A DNA stretch of 64,000 bases, taken from assembly GCA_016709845.1 (NCBI GenBank), contig JADJMA010000009.1, positions 115,086 to 179,085 on the forward strand, written 5' to 3'. The position numbers and the translations under genes are program-made. The stretch is from Flammeovirgaceae bacterium. Lineage in GTDB: Bacteria; Bacteroidota; Bacteroidia; Cytophagales; Cyclobacteriaceae. Positions within the stretch are counted from its first letter, which is position 1. Each line of letters starts with the position of its first letter. The notes below the pieces were generated by a model, which was given only the letters and a program-made list of their open reading frames with translations, had not been told where the DNA came from and searched no databases. Below, in pieces: positions 29,182 to 39,424 of the stretch.

Positions 29182-31307
29182 ATGAAAATCTACGATAACA
29201 AACACATTAAAAATATTGCTTTGCTGGGGGCGCCTAAATCTGGCAAAACACTGCTTGCCGAGGATATGATATTCGAAGCTGGCATTACACATCGAAGAGG
29301 TACCATTGAAGGAAAAACACAGTAAGTGATTATCATGAAATTGAGCAAGAGCGGGGCAATTCTGTTTTTGCTACGCCCCTACACACAGAATGGAAAGATT
29401 ACAAAATTAATATTATTGATACGCCCGGCTTAGACGACTTTGCCGGTGAAATGATTGCTTCACTACGTGTGGCTGATACCTGTGTAATGGCAATTAATGC
29501 CCAGCATGGATTTGAGGTAGGTAGTGAGTTAGTCTGGAACTATGCCGAGCAATTTAATAAGCCCGTAATTCTTGCCATCAATCAGATGGATCATCCCCGA
29601 GCCGATTTTGACAGCTCCCTCCAATCGCTGCAAACCCATCTGGGTGCCAAGGTTACGCAAATGCAGTACCCACTCAATCAGGGCCCGGACTTTAATGAAA
29701 TAATTGATTTACTAAAAATGGTTCTTTACCGGTTTCCTGCCGATGGTGGTAAACCAGAGAAGTTACCAATCCCGGCATCAGAAAAAGAGAAGGCAGATCG
29801 GCTTCATAATGAATTGGTAGAAAAAGCAGCCGAAAATGATGAGAAGTTGATGGAGAAATATTTCGCGAAGGGTACACTGGATGAAGATGAACTACGCCTG
29901 GGGTTAAAAGAAGGAATGATTCACCACGATGTATTTCCGGTATTTGTAATGTCAGCCAAAAAAAATATGGGCACTGGGCGTATGATGGGCTTTATCGATA
30001 ACGTAGCGCCAACACCACACGAGGCAAAGCCAGAATTGACTACGGACGGAAAGGAAATTACTTGTGATCCAAAAAAACCAACAGTACTATTTGTATTCAA
30101 ATCGCATCTGGAACCTAACCTGGGTAAACTTTCTTTCTTTAAAGTTATTTCAGGAGAAGTAACTACAAACACAGAACTTGTCAATAGTCAAACCGGAGCG
30201 ATTGAAAGAATCCATCAATTATTTATTATGGATGGCAAAACCCGAAATGTGGTAGACAAATTAGTTGCCGGAGATATTGGTGCAACCTTAAAATTAAAAG
30301 ACACTTACTCCAACCAAACTTTGCGTGATAAAAATTACGAGGTCACCATCAAACCAATTGAATTTCCGCACCCTCGTATTCGGGTAGCAGTAACTGCAAA
30401 AAGTCAAAGTGATAAGGAGAAGATTGGTGAGGTTCTTAATAAAATTCATCAGGAAGATCCAACCCTCGAAGTTGAGTATTCAAAAGAGCTTAAACAGTTG
30501 ATCTTGTCAGCACAAGGTGAGTTGCATGTTACCGTCTGTAAATGGCTACTTGAAAATTCATACAAATTGAATGTGGATTTTGACACTCCGCGTATCTCCT
30601 ATCGCGAAACCATTCGCAAACCATCCAGCGCCAGTTACCGTCATAAAAAACAATCTGGTGGAGCCGGACAGTTCGGTGAGGTCTATATGAAAATTGAACC
30701 TTATGAGGAAGGCATGCCAGAACCCGATGAATTTACCATACGCGGTAAAGATGTGATTGATCTCGAGTGGGGTGGAAAATTAGTTTTCTACAATTGTATT
30801 GTTGGTGGCGTTATTGATTCCCGTTTTATTCCTTCCATCCTGAAAGGAGTGATGGAAAAAATGGAAGAAGGACCCATCACCGGCTCGTACGTTCGCGATG
30901 TTCGGGTTATGGTACACGATGGCAAAATGCATCCAGTTGATTCCAACGATATCTCATTTAAGATTGCAGGGATGATGGCCTTTAAAGAAGCCTTTATGAA
31001 AGCGGAACCACGGCTTCTTGAACCCATCTATAATCTTGAAGTACGCGTGCCCGAGGAAATGATGGGCGAAGTAATGGGCGATCTCCAAACCCGAAGATCC
31101 ATGATTATTGGTGTTGATACCTTTGGAAACTTTCAGGTGATAAAAGCTAAAACGCCCCTGGCTGAATTAGATCGCTATTCTACTTCGCTTCGTTCCTTAT
31201 CGCAGGGGAGAGCAAGTTTTAGTCAGCGATTTGCAGAGTATCAGCCCGTACCTTTTGAAATTCAGCAAAAACTAGCAAAAGAACTTGCGGAAGTAGAAGA
31301 GATTTGA
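29182..31307 (+). CDS. Elongation factor G paralogue, frameshifted
   Basis: About 709 residues with the full EF-G order. The G domain has LLGAPKSGKTLLAE, DTPGLDDF and NQMD. Domain II (TVLFVFKSHLEPNLGKLSFFKV), domain III, domain IV (KQSGGAGQFGEVYMKIEPYE) and domain V (VRVPEEMMGEVMGDLQTRRSMI) follow. One A is missing in an A-run near 29321, where the frame should read NTVSDYHEIEQERG. The P-loop and domain IV differ from canonical fusA, and no ribosomal genes are near, so this is the second EF-G type found in many bacteria. Its role is unproven. Confidence 0.9.
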
Positions 31308-31362
31308 AAAAAAATCCTGCTTAGATTTATATACCCCAAAATTAACTTGAGGGTATAGCACC

Positions 31363-32803
31363 ATGTGCATCGGTAAGTGGCTTCTAACATCTATTGTTAT
31401 TATCTTATGCGCGGGGCATATCATTGCCCAAGACCTTTTACACAGCCAGAGGCTATTGGTCTGAAATAAATAAAGACGCCTATAAGAAAATTCAATTAAA
31501 GAAACAGAAGGGTGATTCATTGAATACCAATGAATCCGCTTATGCTAAAGACTATGAAGAATACCTGGCAAACTATTACCAGCGCATGTCTGAAGAAGAG
31601 AAGGCAAAGTATGTACAGATGAAAGCCCAATGGGATCTGGAACTTACACCTCCGGCAAAATCTTCTGATGAATATGATTTTGAACTTCGTCCGCGCGATA
31701 GACTTACCAACGGAATTTATGGTACGTATTATGGAGCTAGTATAGCTGCAATTGGTGATTTTAATGAAAGCGCTGCAATTGGAGTTTCCTTAATTATGGC
31801 CGGTTTATGGCAGCTAGGGCCCGTTATGAACCCAAAGAAATATGAGGGAATTACCCGAGGAACTATTAGGGCTGGGAATACAGGAAAATTTTTAGGGTTA
31901 GGTTACGGACTTGCGTTGGGCATGGCTATTGGTGGTGATTCTGAAAATGCTGGAAAGCTTTCCTTAGCCTTATCAACGGTGGGAAGTATTTCATTAGGAG
32001 AAGCAGCCTTCCAGATTCAAAAGAAAAAACAAGTTTCTGAAGGGCATATTGAAATGATGCGACACTACGGAGTGCTTATGCCTGTTGTAGCTGTATTAGG
32101 CGTTGCGGCAACCAATACCGATAATCTCAATCTTGTCGGAGCATCACTTTTTGCCGGTGGCATTACAGGATTAATTATTGGCAATAGCGTGGCTAAAAAA
32201 TACGACTACACAGTAGGGGATGTTGATATCATTTCTTCGCTAACCTGGATTTCAACAGGCCTGGGACTTACCGCTGCCATTGAAACCATAGAGCAAGAAG
32301 AAAATCTGGGTTTGTTTTTGATACCCGCGGGCACCGCTATTGCGGGTACCTTGTTGGGGCAACGATCCGTAAAAGGAGTTTACCTGACCAAGAAACAAGG
32401 TAGCACTATTAATTTGTCCAGTGGGGGTGCTGCCCTGATCGGATTAGGAGTTGCGGCCCTACTTCAAAATGAATCCCCGGCAGTTTGGGTAGGAGTGCCT
32501 TCTGCCTTAGCACTTATTATGCATCAATCGATATTTCATTCTTATAAAATGAAAAATCTGGTTAACAACATTAAACTTGGTAAGGATAATCGTGATAATA
32601 AAAAACTCATCCAATTTTCTATGCGTGTTACACCCGAAGGTTATTTCGCTAATAAGAAAATGTCGGACCGGATTTATATTACGAACAACTTTCCGAAATT
32701 GGCAGAACCTATTGTTAAACTGAAATTAGCTTTTGATGATACGGTGAAAAATAAAAATGATCTATTTTGTTTCCGTAAAGCCAAAAGGAATAACAAAATC
32801 TGA
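31363..32803 (+). CDS. Unknown secreted or membrane protein, glycine-rich hydrophobic repeats
   Basis: It starts with a signal peptide (MCIGKWLLTSIVIILCAGHIIAQ). A frame change near 31435 joins this to the long open frame. The first 90 residues are charged and helical. The rest is a series of about ten hydrophobic Gly/Ala-rich stretches, such as GKFLGLGYGLALGMAIGG and GASLFAGGITGLIIGNSV, ending in a soluble tail. I recognise no family. It overlaps the convergent DUF4412 gene by about 40 bases, so its true end may be slightly earlier. Confidence 0.6.
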
Positions 32804-33572
32804 ATCCGGAAGTTTTTCACTTTTCAATTCTGTTGCTTCCATCACCATTATCATTTGCGGAGTTGTTAATTCCATCTTGAGTGGAATTCCTTCCAATCCT
32901 TCGTAGTACATCGATTGGCCGCCCTTATTTAAACCTTGATTGAAAAAGTCTTTTGCGTTCAAACCTTTTATTTCTGTTGTGGTCCAGAAAACCTGATTCA
33001 CTGTAGCGCTATGCTCTGTAACTTCAACAATATATTTTCTGCATTGGTAATTTAGAATCCGCGTTGTTTCAGAAGTCTTGGTAACCTTATGGGTAGATTT
33101 AGAAGTTGTTTCATTTTTTCCGGATGGCAATAGGCTATACGTTTTGGACTCTCTATCCAACTTATACATTTGATTCTTATCATTTAAAGCAAGAATCTCG
33201 GCAGCCATTATTCCTCCATCCATTTTAGTGAGTGAGTTTTTACCTTTTATTTTCACATCTAAGCTCTTTGGCATCATTGAACTCATATCTCCTCCTTGCA
33301 TCATTTTGAGCGCATTCTGCATTTGAGTTTTCATTTGCGGATTTGATTCAAGCATTGCTTTCATCTGCGGGCTATTCATCTGCTCTTGCATCTGCTTCAT
33401 TTTTGCCTGATTGGCAGGGTCGCTCATTTGCTTTTGGGCTTTCTCCATCTGCGCTTTCATTTTTAGGATCTGTGATCTCTGTTTTTATTGACCACGCAAT
33501 GGTGCCTTCAAATGTTTGTGCATATGTGGTTATAACAAACAACAGGAAAAAGAAGCTCAAAAATGCTTTCAT
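32762..33572 (-). CDS. DUF4412 secreted protein, frameshifted
   Basis: A signal peptide MKAFLSFFFLLFVITTYAQ is followed by FEGTIAWSIKTEI. Then comes a Met/Gln-rich helical insertion (KMKQMQEQMNSPQMKAML and similar), and the DUF4412 beta domain with YKLDRESKTYSLL and TRILNYQCRKYIVE. It ends SDFVIPFGFTETK. One frame change lies near 33455, at the start of the low-complexity part. The family is periplasmic or secreted with no known activity. The Met-rich segment (about 20% Met) might bind metal, which is only a guess. Confidence 0.82.
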
Positions 33573-33614
33573 AATTCGTAAGTTTTGTAAAGTAAAGTTA
33601 ATAATCTCCGTGCT

Positions 33615-34124
33615 TTAAGCTAACACAATAGATGTGGCTGCTTTGAGGCTTTCAACTTGATAATCTGCTTTTTCTGCTTCATCAATCTCATTACCAATTT
33701 GAATAGTACGAATACCAAGCTGCCGAGCTGGCATAATATCACGTCCTCTGTCACCTACCATCCAAGACTGAGTAACATCAATATCAAATTTGGCAATTGC
33801 TTTTTCAAACATTAGAGTTCCGGGTTTGCGAGCCAGGGAGGCAGTTACGGTTGGGTGATGTGGGCAAAAATAAAAATGATCAATACGGTTGTTGCACATC
33901 TTTTGAAAATAGGCATGGCACTCTTCCATTTGTTGTTGTGAATAAATCTTCTGCGCTATCCCCGACTGATTGGTGACCACAATTAACAAATACCCGGCAG
34001 CTTTCAATTGTTCAATAGCCTCCAAAACTCCCGGCACGATTTCGAAATCGCTGACACGGTAAGTATAGTTTGGATTATCTTTATTAATAACCCCGTCTCG
34101 GTCTAAAAAAACGCATTTATTCAT
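33615..34124 (-). CDS. HAD-IIIA phosphatase, GmhB-like
   Basis: About 169 residues. The HAD nucleophile motif is CVFLDRDGVINKD, motif II is VVTNQSG, and the end is SWMVGDRGRDIMPARQLGI. The family includes D-glycero-manno-heptose bisphosphate phosphatase (LPS core heptose pathway) and the HisB phosphatase half. The zinc loop keeps CPHHP but lacks the later CxC (it reads LARKPG), so the zinc site appears incomplete. The Met at 34124 starts the domain correctly; the longer frame to 34172 is unlikely. It is divergent from the glycosyltransferase gene. Confidence 0.82.
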   Translation of the reverse strand: MNKCVFLDRDGVINKDNPNYTYRVSDFEIVPGVLEAIEQLKAAGYLLIVVTNQSGIAQKIYSQQQMEECHAYFQKMCNNRIDHFYFCPHHPTVTASLARKPGTLMFEKAIAKFDIDVTQSWMVGDRGRDIMPARQLGIRTIQIGNEIDEAEKADYQVESLKAATSIVLA

Positions 34125-34273
34125 CAAATCAACTATTTCCGTTTCCAATGATAAGGTATTCCTGCATTTCAACCAATTTTGCGAATCTTCAACTTTAGCA
34201 GGATTGTTTCATAACCACTTTTATTTAGATTTGTTATTACTGAAACACCCATTCAGTCTTTAACCATATACTT

Positions 34274-35023
34274 TTGAACAACGCTATCGTCATTATACCT
34301 ACCTATAATGAAAAGGAGAACATCTCCCTGATCATTGATACAGTTGTTTCCTTACCTAAGGATTTTGACATACTGATTGTAGATGACAACTCTCCAGACG
34401 GTACAGCGGAAATAGTAAAAGAACTTCAGAAGAATTATAACACGGGCGAGAATATACGTTTGCATCTCATGGAACGGCCCGTTAAAGCGGGTTTGGGTAC
34501 TGCCTACATTGACGGTTTTCGGTATGCCATGCAACATCAGTATGAGTTTGTTCTGCAAATGGATGCTGACTTTTCGCACAACCCCAAAGACCTGGTAAAA
34601 CTTTACTTAACCTGTGCGGAATGGGGCAATGATCTGGCCATAGGTTCCAGGTATGCCAGTGGCGTAAATGTTATCAACTGGCCCATGGGTAGGGTTTTGC
34701 TTTCTTTTTTTGCCAGCAAGTATGTACAGATTGTTACGGGTATCCCCGTTCATGACACCACGGCCGGTTTTGTTTGCTATCGGAGAAAGGTATTAGAAAC
34801 TATTCCGCTCGCTGAAATTAAATTTGTAGGATATGCTTTTCAAATAGAAATGAAATTTCTGACCTGGAAATACGGATTCAAATTGAATGAAGTACCTATT
34901 GTGTTTACCGATCGTACCCGTGGACAAAGTAAAATGTCGGCCGGAATTTTTAAATAAGCTTTTTTCGGGGTGATTCAAATGACCATTGAAAGTTGGTTTA
35001 AAAAATATATCCCCACAACGTAA
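34274..35023 (+). CDS. GT2 polyprenol monophosphomannose synthase-like, frameshifted at its end
   Basis: A family 2 glycosyltransferase without a C-terminal membrane domain. It has AIVIIPTYNEKENI, ILIVDDNSPDGTAEIV, FVLQMDADFSHNPKDL, and GSRYASGV...PVHDTTAGFVCYRRK, the pattern of dolichyl/polyprenyl-phosphate mannose synthases. The start is TTG at 34274 directly before NNAIVII. A break in an A-run near 34955 replaces the last residues; after repair it ends FFGVIQMTIESWFKKYIPTT at 35023. It probably supplies polyprenyl-P-mannose for envelope glycans. Confidence 0.88.
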
Positions 35024-35041
35024 AGTCAAGGTATAAATAAC

Positions 35042-35075
35042 AAGAGAGAGTCTTACTCGACTCTCTCTTATTTTG
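35042..35075. terminator. Bidirectional terminator hairpin
   Basis: AAGAGAGAGTC and GACTCTCTCTT form an 11-base stem with a short loop, followed by ATTTTG on the plus strand and GTTATTTAT on the minus strand. It can serve both convergent genes, the glycosyltransferase and the coiled-coil lipoprotein. Confidence 0.82.
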
Positions 35076-35115
35076 GATGATCAGTTAAATCAACCGAATT
35101 GCCATAGTTATAGAA

Positions 35116-35865
35116 TTAGCTAGTTGCCTTTTCCAGTTCTTCAATCTTAGCTTTTGCTTCTTCTTTACCTAGTGAGTAAGACTTTTTATATAGCTCTAAT
35201 GCTTCGCGTTGAGTTTCCTTTTTCTTACGAGGCGCCAACTGTGTTCTGTCAGACGCTGTTTCCAGAGCCTGGCCTTGTGCATACAACAAATCAGCTTGTG
35301 TGGTTGTTGCACTGGTAGTAATGTCCTGCACTTTTGTTTCGAGTGCGGCAATGTCCTGCTCACGAACCTTAATCACCTCGCTGTTGACTGTTATCAAAGA
35401 GTCTTTCTCGACAACCGATTTGGCAAGGTACTGGTTATCTGCCCGGTAATTTTCAACTTCAATCTGTAAAGCAGCCACCTGTTGGGTACTGGTTTCCAAA
35501 TCGGCCTTAAGTTTTTTCACCATCGATGCATACTTCGAAGAAGAAGCCTTTGAGTTTTTCAGAGAGGTTTCCATCTCATCCAATTTACTCTGAGTCTGTT
35601 GAATATATGTATTCAAGTTCTTCATCCGACCAGCATAATCCTTGTAGTCAGTGCCTTCTACAACGCCTGACCTTAAATTAACACGACTTGATTCAATGGA
35701 ATCAAGCATAATGCTCACTTCTTGCAGCATTCCCGCTGTTTGCTGGCTTGCATTTAATTCAACCTGAAGGGAGTCAACCTTGGCTTTCAAATCTTTGTTC
35801 TCTTGCACATTACAACTTCCCAATATGGCGATTGCAATTGCTCCGATAAATAGTTTCTGTGTCAT
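35116..35865 (-). CDS. Coiled-coil lipoprotein, unknown function
   Basis: 249 residues. A lipobox-like IAILGSC ends the signal; the rest is almost entirely helical heptads rich in Leu, Lys, Glu and Gln (for example SKYASMVKKLKADLETSTQQVAAL). The last 30 residues are a short charged tail. It is probably anchored in the outer or inner membrane on the periplasmic side. No named family. It resembles proteins often seen in Bacteroidota next to envelope genes; the neighbouring LolC/E-like permease agrees with that. Confidence 0.75.
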   Translation of the reverse strand: MTQKLFIGAIAIAILGSCNVQENKDLKAKVDSLQVELNASQQTAGMLQEVSIMLDSIESSRVNLRSGVVEGTDYKDYAGRMKNLNTYIQQTQSKLDEMETSLKNSKASSSKYASMVKKLKADLETSTQQVAALQIEVENYRADNQYLAKSVVEKDSLITVNSEVIKVREQDIAALETKVQDITTSATTTQADLLYAQGQALETASDRTQLAPRKKKETQREALELYKKSYSLGKEEAKAKIEELEKATS

Positions 35866-36047
35866 AGCGATTTAAGTTTTGTTTCGAATTCTCCATGCAA
35901 AAAGATGCGCACGATGAAGAGGTCCGAAAGAAAATTAGTAACTCATTGATAGTGAGCTACTATATAAATCAATTTTATGAATTAGATCGGGGCGAGATGG
36001 GAAATAAAATCCACAACTTGTCTTAGAAAATAATCATGATAGCCCCA

Positions 36048-37415
36048 TCAATCAAATTTAATTGCCTGAATAGGATTGATGCGTGTGATGAATCGGGTAG
36101 GAAGTAACAAAACGATCAGTACAGTAAAAAATACAATAAGGTTTAGAGTAAATACAGTTCCCCAATTCCATTCAATCGGCACATAACTCATATAATAGTC
36201 GTGTGGGTTCAATGCAATAAGTTTAAATGTATCCTGCAAAAAGCAGAGTCCCAACCCAATGGCATTACCCCAGGCTAATCCTTTTACAATCAGATTCATT
36301 CCATTGAATAAAAAGACGGCCCGAATGGATTTGTTTTGAGCACCCATAGCTTTTAGCATGCCTACCATCTGGGTTCGCTCCATAACCAAAATCAGAATAA
36401 CAGAAATCATATTTACACACACCACTACCAGTATTACTATCAATAAAATTCTTACCTGCCGTTTAATTAAATCAAGCCATTCAAATACCTGAATGTATTT
36501 GTCGCGTACGGTCTCCATGTATAAATCATAATCGATGGATTGACTTATGATTCTGGCTGATTCTTCCATGGCTGCTTTGTCGAAGTCAAAGCTGTAATTA
36601 AACACGGCTGAAACGCTTGCCAAAAAATCGTTATCAACATCTGGATTATCTTTTATATCTTCCCGAACCCCTGCCCAATATCGTGCGAAATCAGTTCGCC
36701 AAAGCTCAAACGCATTGTATTTAGTAAGATCCAACTGAACTTCCATACCACCCGCCTGAGTAGACGACCACTCATTTAACCGTTGTACCAGACCAATATC
36801 ACCAATAATTACTTTGCTATCGAAATAGTCCGATAGGTTAGTTTCGTAAATACCTGCGACCGTAAGTCTGCGAAAGCGTGGTGGATTTTGAAAAAAGTGA
36901 ACGACTATGTCATCTCCGGTGTTCACATTACTCTTGTTCGCTATAACGCGGCTAAGCACCACTTGATTGGAATACCCTGAGTCAGGAAAGTGAATAAAAT
37001 TACCTTCTTGAAGACTTGATTCAAATTGTGAAACATCAAAACTTTTACCAACACCCTTGAAGACAATTCCCATCACCTCATCATCGGTTTTTATCAAACC
37101 TGCTTTGTGACTGAATTCCTGTACATGTTTGACAAATGGAAAAGCCGATGGATTTTTGTAAAGTTCAATTTGGAAATCAAAAGGTTGTTCCTCCACAGCA
37201 TTACTCATGGTATATTGAGTAATCAACAGGTGATTACTAAAACTGTAAATCTTGTTTTTAATTGCCGATTGAAATCCCTGCATGATAAGGAATGACACAA
37301 TAGCCGCAGCTAAACCAATAGCAATACTCACTACTGCAATCTTGTGAATTACCGATGAAAAGCTTCTGTCTTCAGCATGACGGATTCTTTTTGCTATGAA
37401 GTACGAAAGGTTCAA
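36048..37415 (-). CDS. ABC permease of the FtsX/LolC-E type
   Basis: About 455 residues. It has an N-terminal helix (VSIAIGLAAAIVSFLIMQGFQ), a large periplasmic domain with NQVVLSRVIANKSNVNTGDDIVV, and then three C-terminal helices in the FtsX fold (ILLIVILVVVCVNMISVILILVMERTQMVGMLKAMGA). It should work with an ATPase in lipoprotein release or another macromolecular export. The longest frame begins at 37550 inside the divergent namZ gene. The TTG at 37415, before NLSYFIAKRIRHAE, is the better start and leaves 42 bases for a divergent promoter. Confidence 0.85.
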   Translation of the reverse strand: MNLSYFIAKRIRHAEDRSFSSVIHKIAVVSIAIGLAAAIVSFLIMQGFQSAIKNKIYSFSNHLLITQYTMSNAVEEQPFDFQIELYKNPSAFPFVKHVQEFSHKAGLIKTDDEVMGIVFKGVGKSFDVSQFESSLQEGNFIHFPDSGYSNQVVLSRVIANKSNVNTGDDIVVHFFQNPPRFRRLTVAGIYETNLSDYFDSKVIIGDIGLVQRLNEWSSTQAGGMEVQLDLTKYNAFELWRTDFARYWAGVREDIKDNPDVDNDFLASVSAVFNYSFDFDKAAMEESARIISQSIDYDLYMETVRDKYIQVFEWLDLIKRQVRILLIVILVVVCVNMISVILILVMERTQMVGMLKAMGAQNKSIRAVFLFNGMNLIVKGLAWGNAIGLGLCFLQDTFKLIALNPHDYYMSYVPIEWNWGTVFTLNLIVFFTVLIVLLLPTRFITRINPIQAIKFD

Positions 37416-37457
37416 GGAATGGCTTAATTTTGGATACAACGCTAAAAGTAAAAAGAA

Positions 37458-38612
37458 ATGGTCAGGATATTGGCATTTGTATTTTCCCTTTGTTCGATTC
37501 TTTCGTGTCAAGCTCAAAAGAAGGAAAAGCTCGTGCTTGGCGCGGAACAACTTACTGAACTAACCCAACGCCTTAAAGGGAAACGAGTTGGATTGGTTGT
37601 TAATAATACCGCCTTAGTTGGCAAAACACACCTAGCTGATACATTAAAAAAGTTTAGGGTTAATCTGGTAAAGATTTTCGGACCTGAACATGGTTTTCGT
37701 GGTGATGCGGCCGATGGTGAGTTAGTAAAGGATAGTATCGATCACAAAACAGGAGTTCTGGTTGTTTCCCTTTACGGAAAAAATAAGAAGGCTACCCCCG
37801 CACAATTAAAAGATGTTGATGTACTCGTGTTTGATATTCAGGATGTAGGCGCACGCTTTTATACCTATATAAGCACGCTGCATTATGTAATGGAAGCTTG
37901 CGCAGAGAATGGAAAGAAACTCATTGTATTAGATCGCCCCAATCCAAATGGAAGTTATGTAGATGGACCGATTCTACAACCGGAACTAAAATCATTTGTC
38001 GGCATGCATCCCATACCCATCACCCATGGGATGTCTATAGGTGAGTATGCGATGATGATAAATGGTGAAGGTTGGTTGGAAGGTGGTGTAAAATGCGAAC
38101 TGGAAATTGTTAAAATGAAAAACTGGAAGCATAATGATGAGTATTCTCTTCCCGTTAAACCAAGTCCTAACTTACCCAACGACCAGGCGGTGCGTTTATA
38201 TCCTTCCATCTGTTTGTTCGAAGGCACCAACATTAGTTTAGGGCGTGGAACACAAATGCCATTCCTGGTTTTGGGCAGCCCCGAATTAAAAGACATGCCC
38301 TTTACCTTTACACCTGTGCCCATCAAAGGTATGTCATTGGAACCACCGCTAAAAAACAAATTGTGTTACGGAATGGATTTAAGAGAAGTGAACGTTGCCC
38401 GCAAAGTAGATTTGAAATACGTGCTAATGTTTTATAACATGTATCCTGATAAGGAAAAATTCTTTACGAAATATTTTGATACCCTGGCGGGAACAACGGA
38501 ATTAAAACAACAGATTAAAGATGGCCTGACCGAAGAACAAATAAGAGCCAGTTGGCAACCCGGACTTGCCGCATTTAAAGCCAAGCGCAGCAAATATCTT
38601 TTGTATCCTTAA
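37458..38612 (+). CDS. namZ: NamZ exo-beta-N-acetylmuramidase (DUF1343)
   Basis: An intact 384-residue lipoprotein (lipobox-like SILSC). The hallmark blocks are KRVGLVVNNTALVG, FGPEHGFRGDAADGE, FDIQDVGARFYTYISTLHYVMEAC, VLDRPNPNGSYVDGPIL and SICLFEGTNISLGRGT. The family removes terminal N-acetylmuramic acid from peptidoglycan fragments (cell-wall recycling), at the periplasm or surface. It fits the envelope setting and ends three bases or so before the nth frame. Confidence 0.94.
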   Translation: MVRILAFVFSLCSILSCQAQKKEKLVLGAEQLTELTQRLKGKRVGLVVNNTALVGKTHLADTLKKFRVNLVKIFGPEHGFRGDAADGELVKDSIDHKTGVLVVSLYGKNKKATPAQLKDVDVLVFDIQDVGARFYTYISTLHYVMEACAENGKKLIVLDRPNPNGSYVDGPILQPELKSFVGMHPIPITHGMSIGEYAMMINGEGWLEGGVKCELEIVKMKNWKHNDEYSLPVKPSPNLPNDQAVRLYPSICLFEGTNISLGRGTQMPFLVLGSPELKDMPFTFTPVPIKGMSLEPPLKNKLCYGMDLREVNVARKVDLKYVLMFYNMYPDKEKFFTKYFDTLAGTTELKQQIKDGLTEEQIRASWQPGLAAFKAKRSKYLLYP

Positions 38613-38662
38613 TGTAGATGCTGGATTCTGGTAATGAGAATAACAGCGGAACAAAGTGCAGT

Positions 38663-39424
38663 ATGACCAAGCAAGAAAAAGTAAATGATATTTTAGAAAT
38701 GTTGGATAAGTATTATCCAAAGCCAGAAGTACCCCTCCAACATAAAGATGCATACACACTTCTCATCTCAGTTCTGCTATCCGCGCAGTGTACGGATGAG
38801 CGCGTAAATAAAACTACTCCCGCACTTTTCAAACTTGCCAACAATCCTTATGATATGGTAAAGTATTCGGTTGAGGAAATTCGTGAAATAATAAAACCGT
38901 GTGGCTTAAGCCCAATGAAGTCGAAAGGAATTTATGGGTTATCTAAAATTCTTATTGAAAAACATAATGGGCAAGTGCCTAATACATTTGAGGATCTTGA
39001 AGAATTACCCGCGGTCGGTCATAAAACTGCTTCTGTAGTCATGACGCAGTGGTTTGGTATTCCTGCTTTTCCGGTTGATACCCACATTCACCGTCTGGCT
39101 TACCGTTGGGGCTTAACCAACGGCAAAAATGTAGAACAAACTGAGCGTGATTTGAAGCGATTGATTCCTGAAGAAAAATGGAATAAAGCGCACTTACAAA
39201 TAATTTATTATGGCCGCGAGTATTGTCCTGCCCGCGGCCAGATTTGGACGAAGTGCCCGATCTGCAAAAATATTTACGAGGAGCCCTTAACTACAAGAAG
39301 GGGCCCACTGCTCATAAATTACGAGATTGATTTCTTATACATATTAAAAAACAAGAAGGGAAGAAAACCAAAACTGAAAAGGCACATACCACTAAGCAAT
39401 AATAAATTTGCCCCCTCCAGATGA
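38663..39424 (+). CDS. nth: Endonuclease III (DNA glycosylase/AP lyase)
   Basis: Base-excision repair of oxidised pyrimidines. The helix-hairpin-helix is in LEELPAVGHKTASVVMTQWFG with the catalytic Lys, and the catalytic Asp in PVDTHIHRLAYRWG. The C-terminal Fe-S region reads CPARGQIWTKCPICKN, which keeps CPxC but not the full C-x6-C-x2-C-x5-C pattern. This type is seen in Bacteroidota. The tail beyond about 39290 (rich in Lys/Arg) is unlike the family and overlaps the convergent gene, so a frame error may hide the true stop. Start Met at 38663 (MTKQEKVND). Confidence 0.92.
   Translation: MTKQEKVNDILEMLDKYYPKPEVPLQHKDAYTLLISVLLSAQCTDERVNKTTPALFKLANNPYDMVKYSVEEIREIIKPCGLSPMKSKGIYGLSKILIEKHNGQVPNTFEDLEELPAVGHKTASVVMTQWFGIPAFPVDTHIHRLAYRWGLTNGKNVEQTERDLKRLIPEEKWNKAHLQIIYYGREYCPARGQIWTKCPICKNIYEEPLTTRRGPLLINYEIDFLYILKNKKGRKPKLKRHIPLSNNKFAPSR

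Noticed and set aside
34269..34276. TACTTTTG as a promoter -7 element for the glycosyltransferase
   Set aside because: It overlaps the only possible start codon (TTG 34274), and no -33 element is correctly placed.
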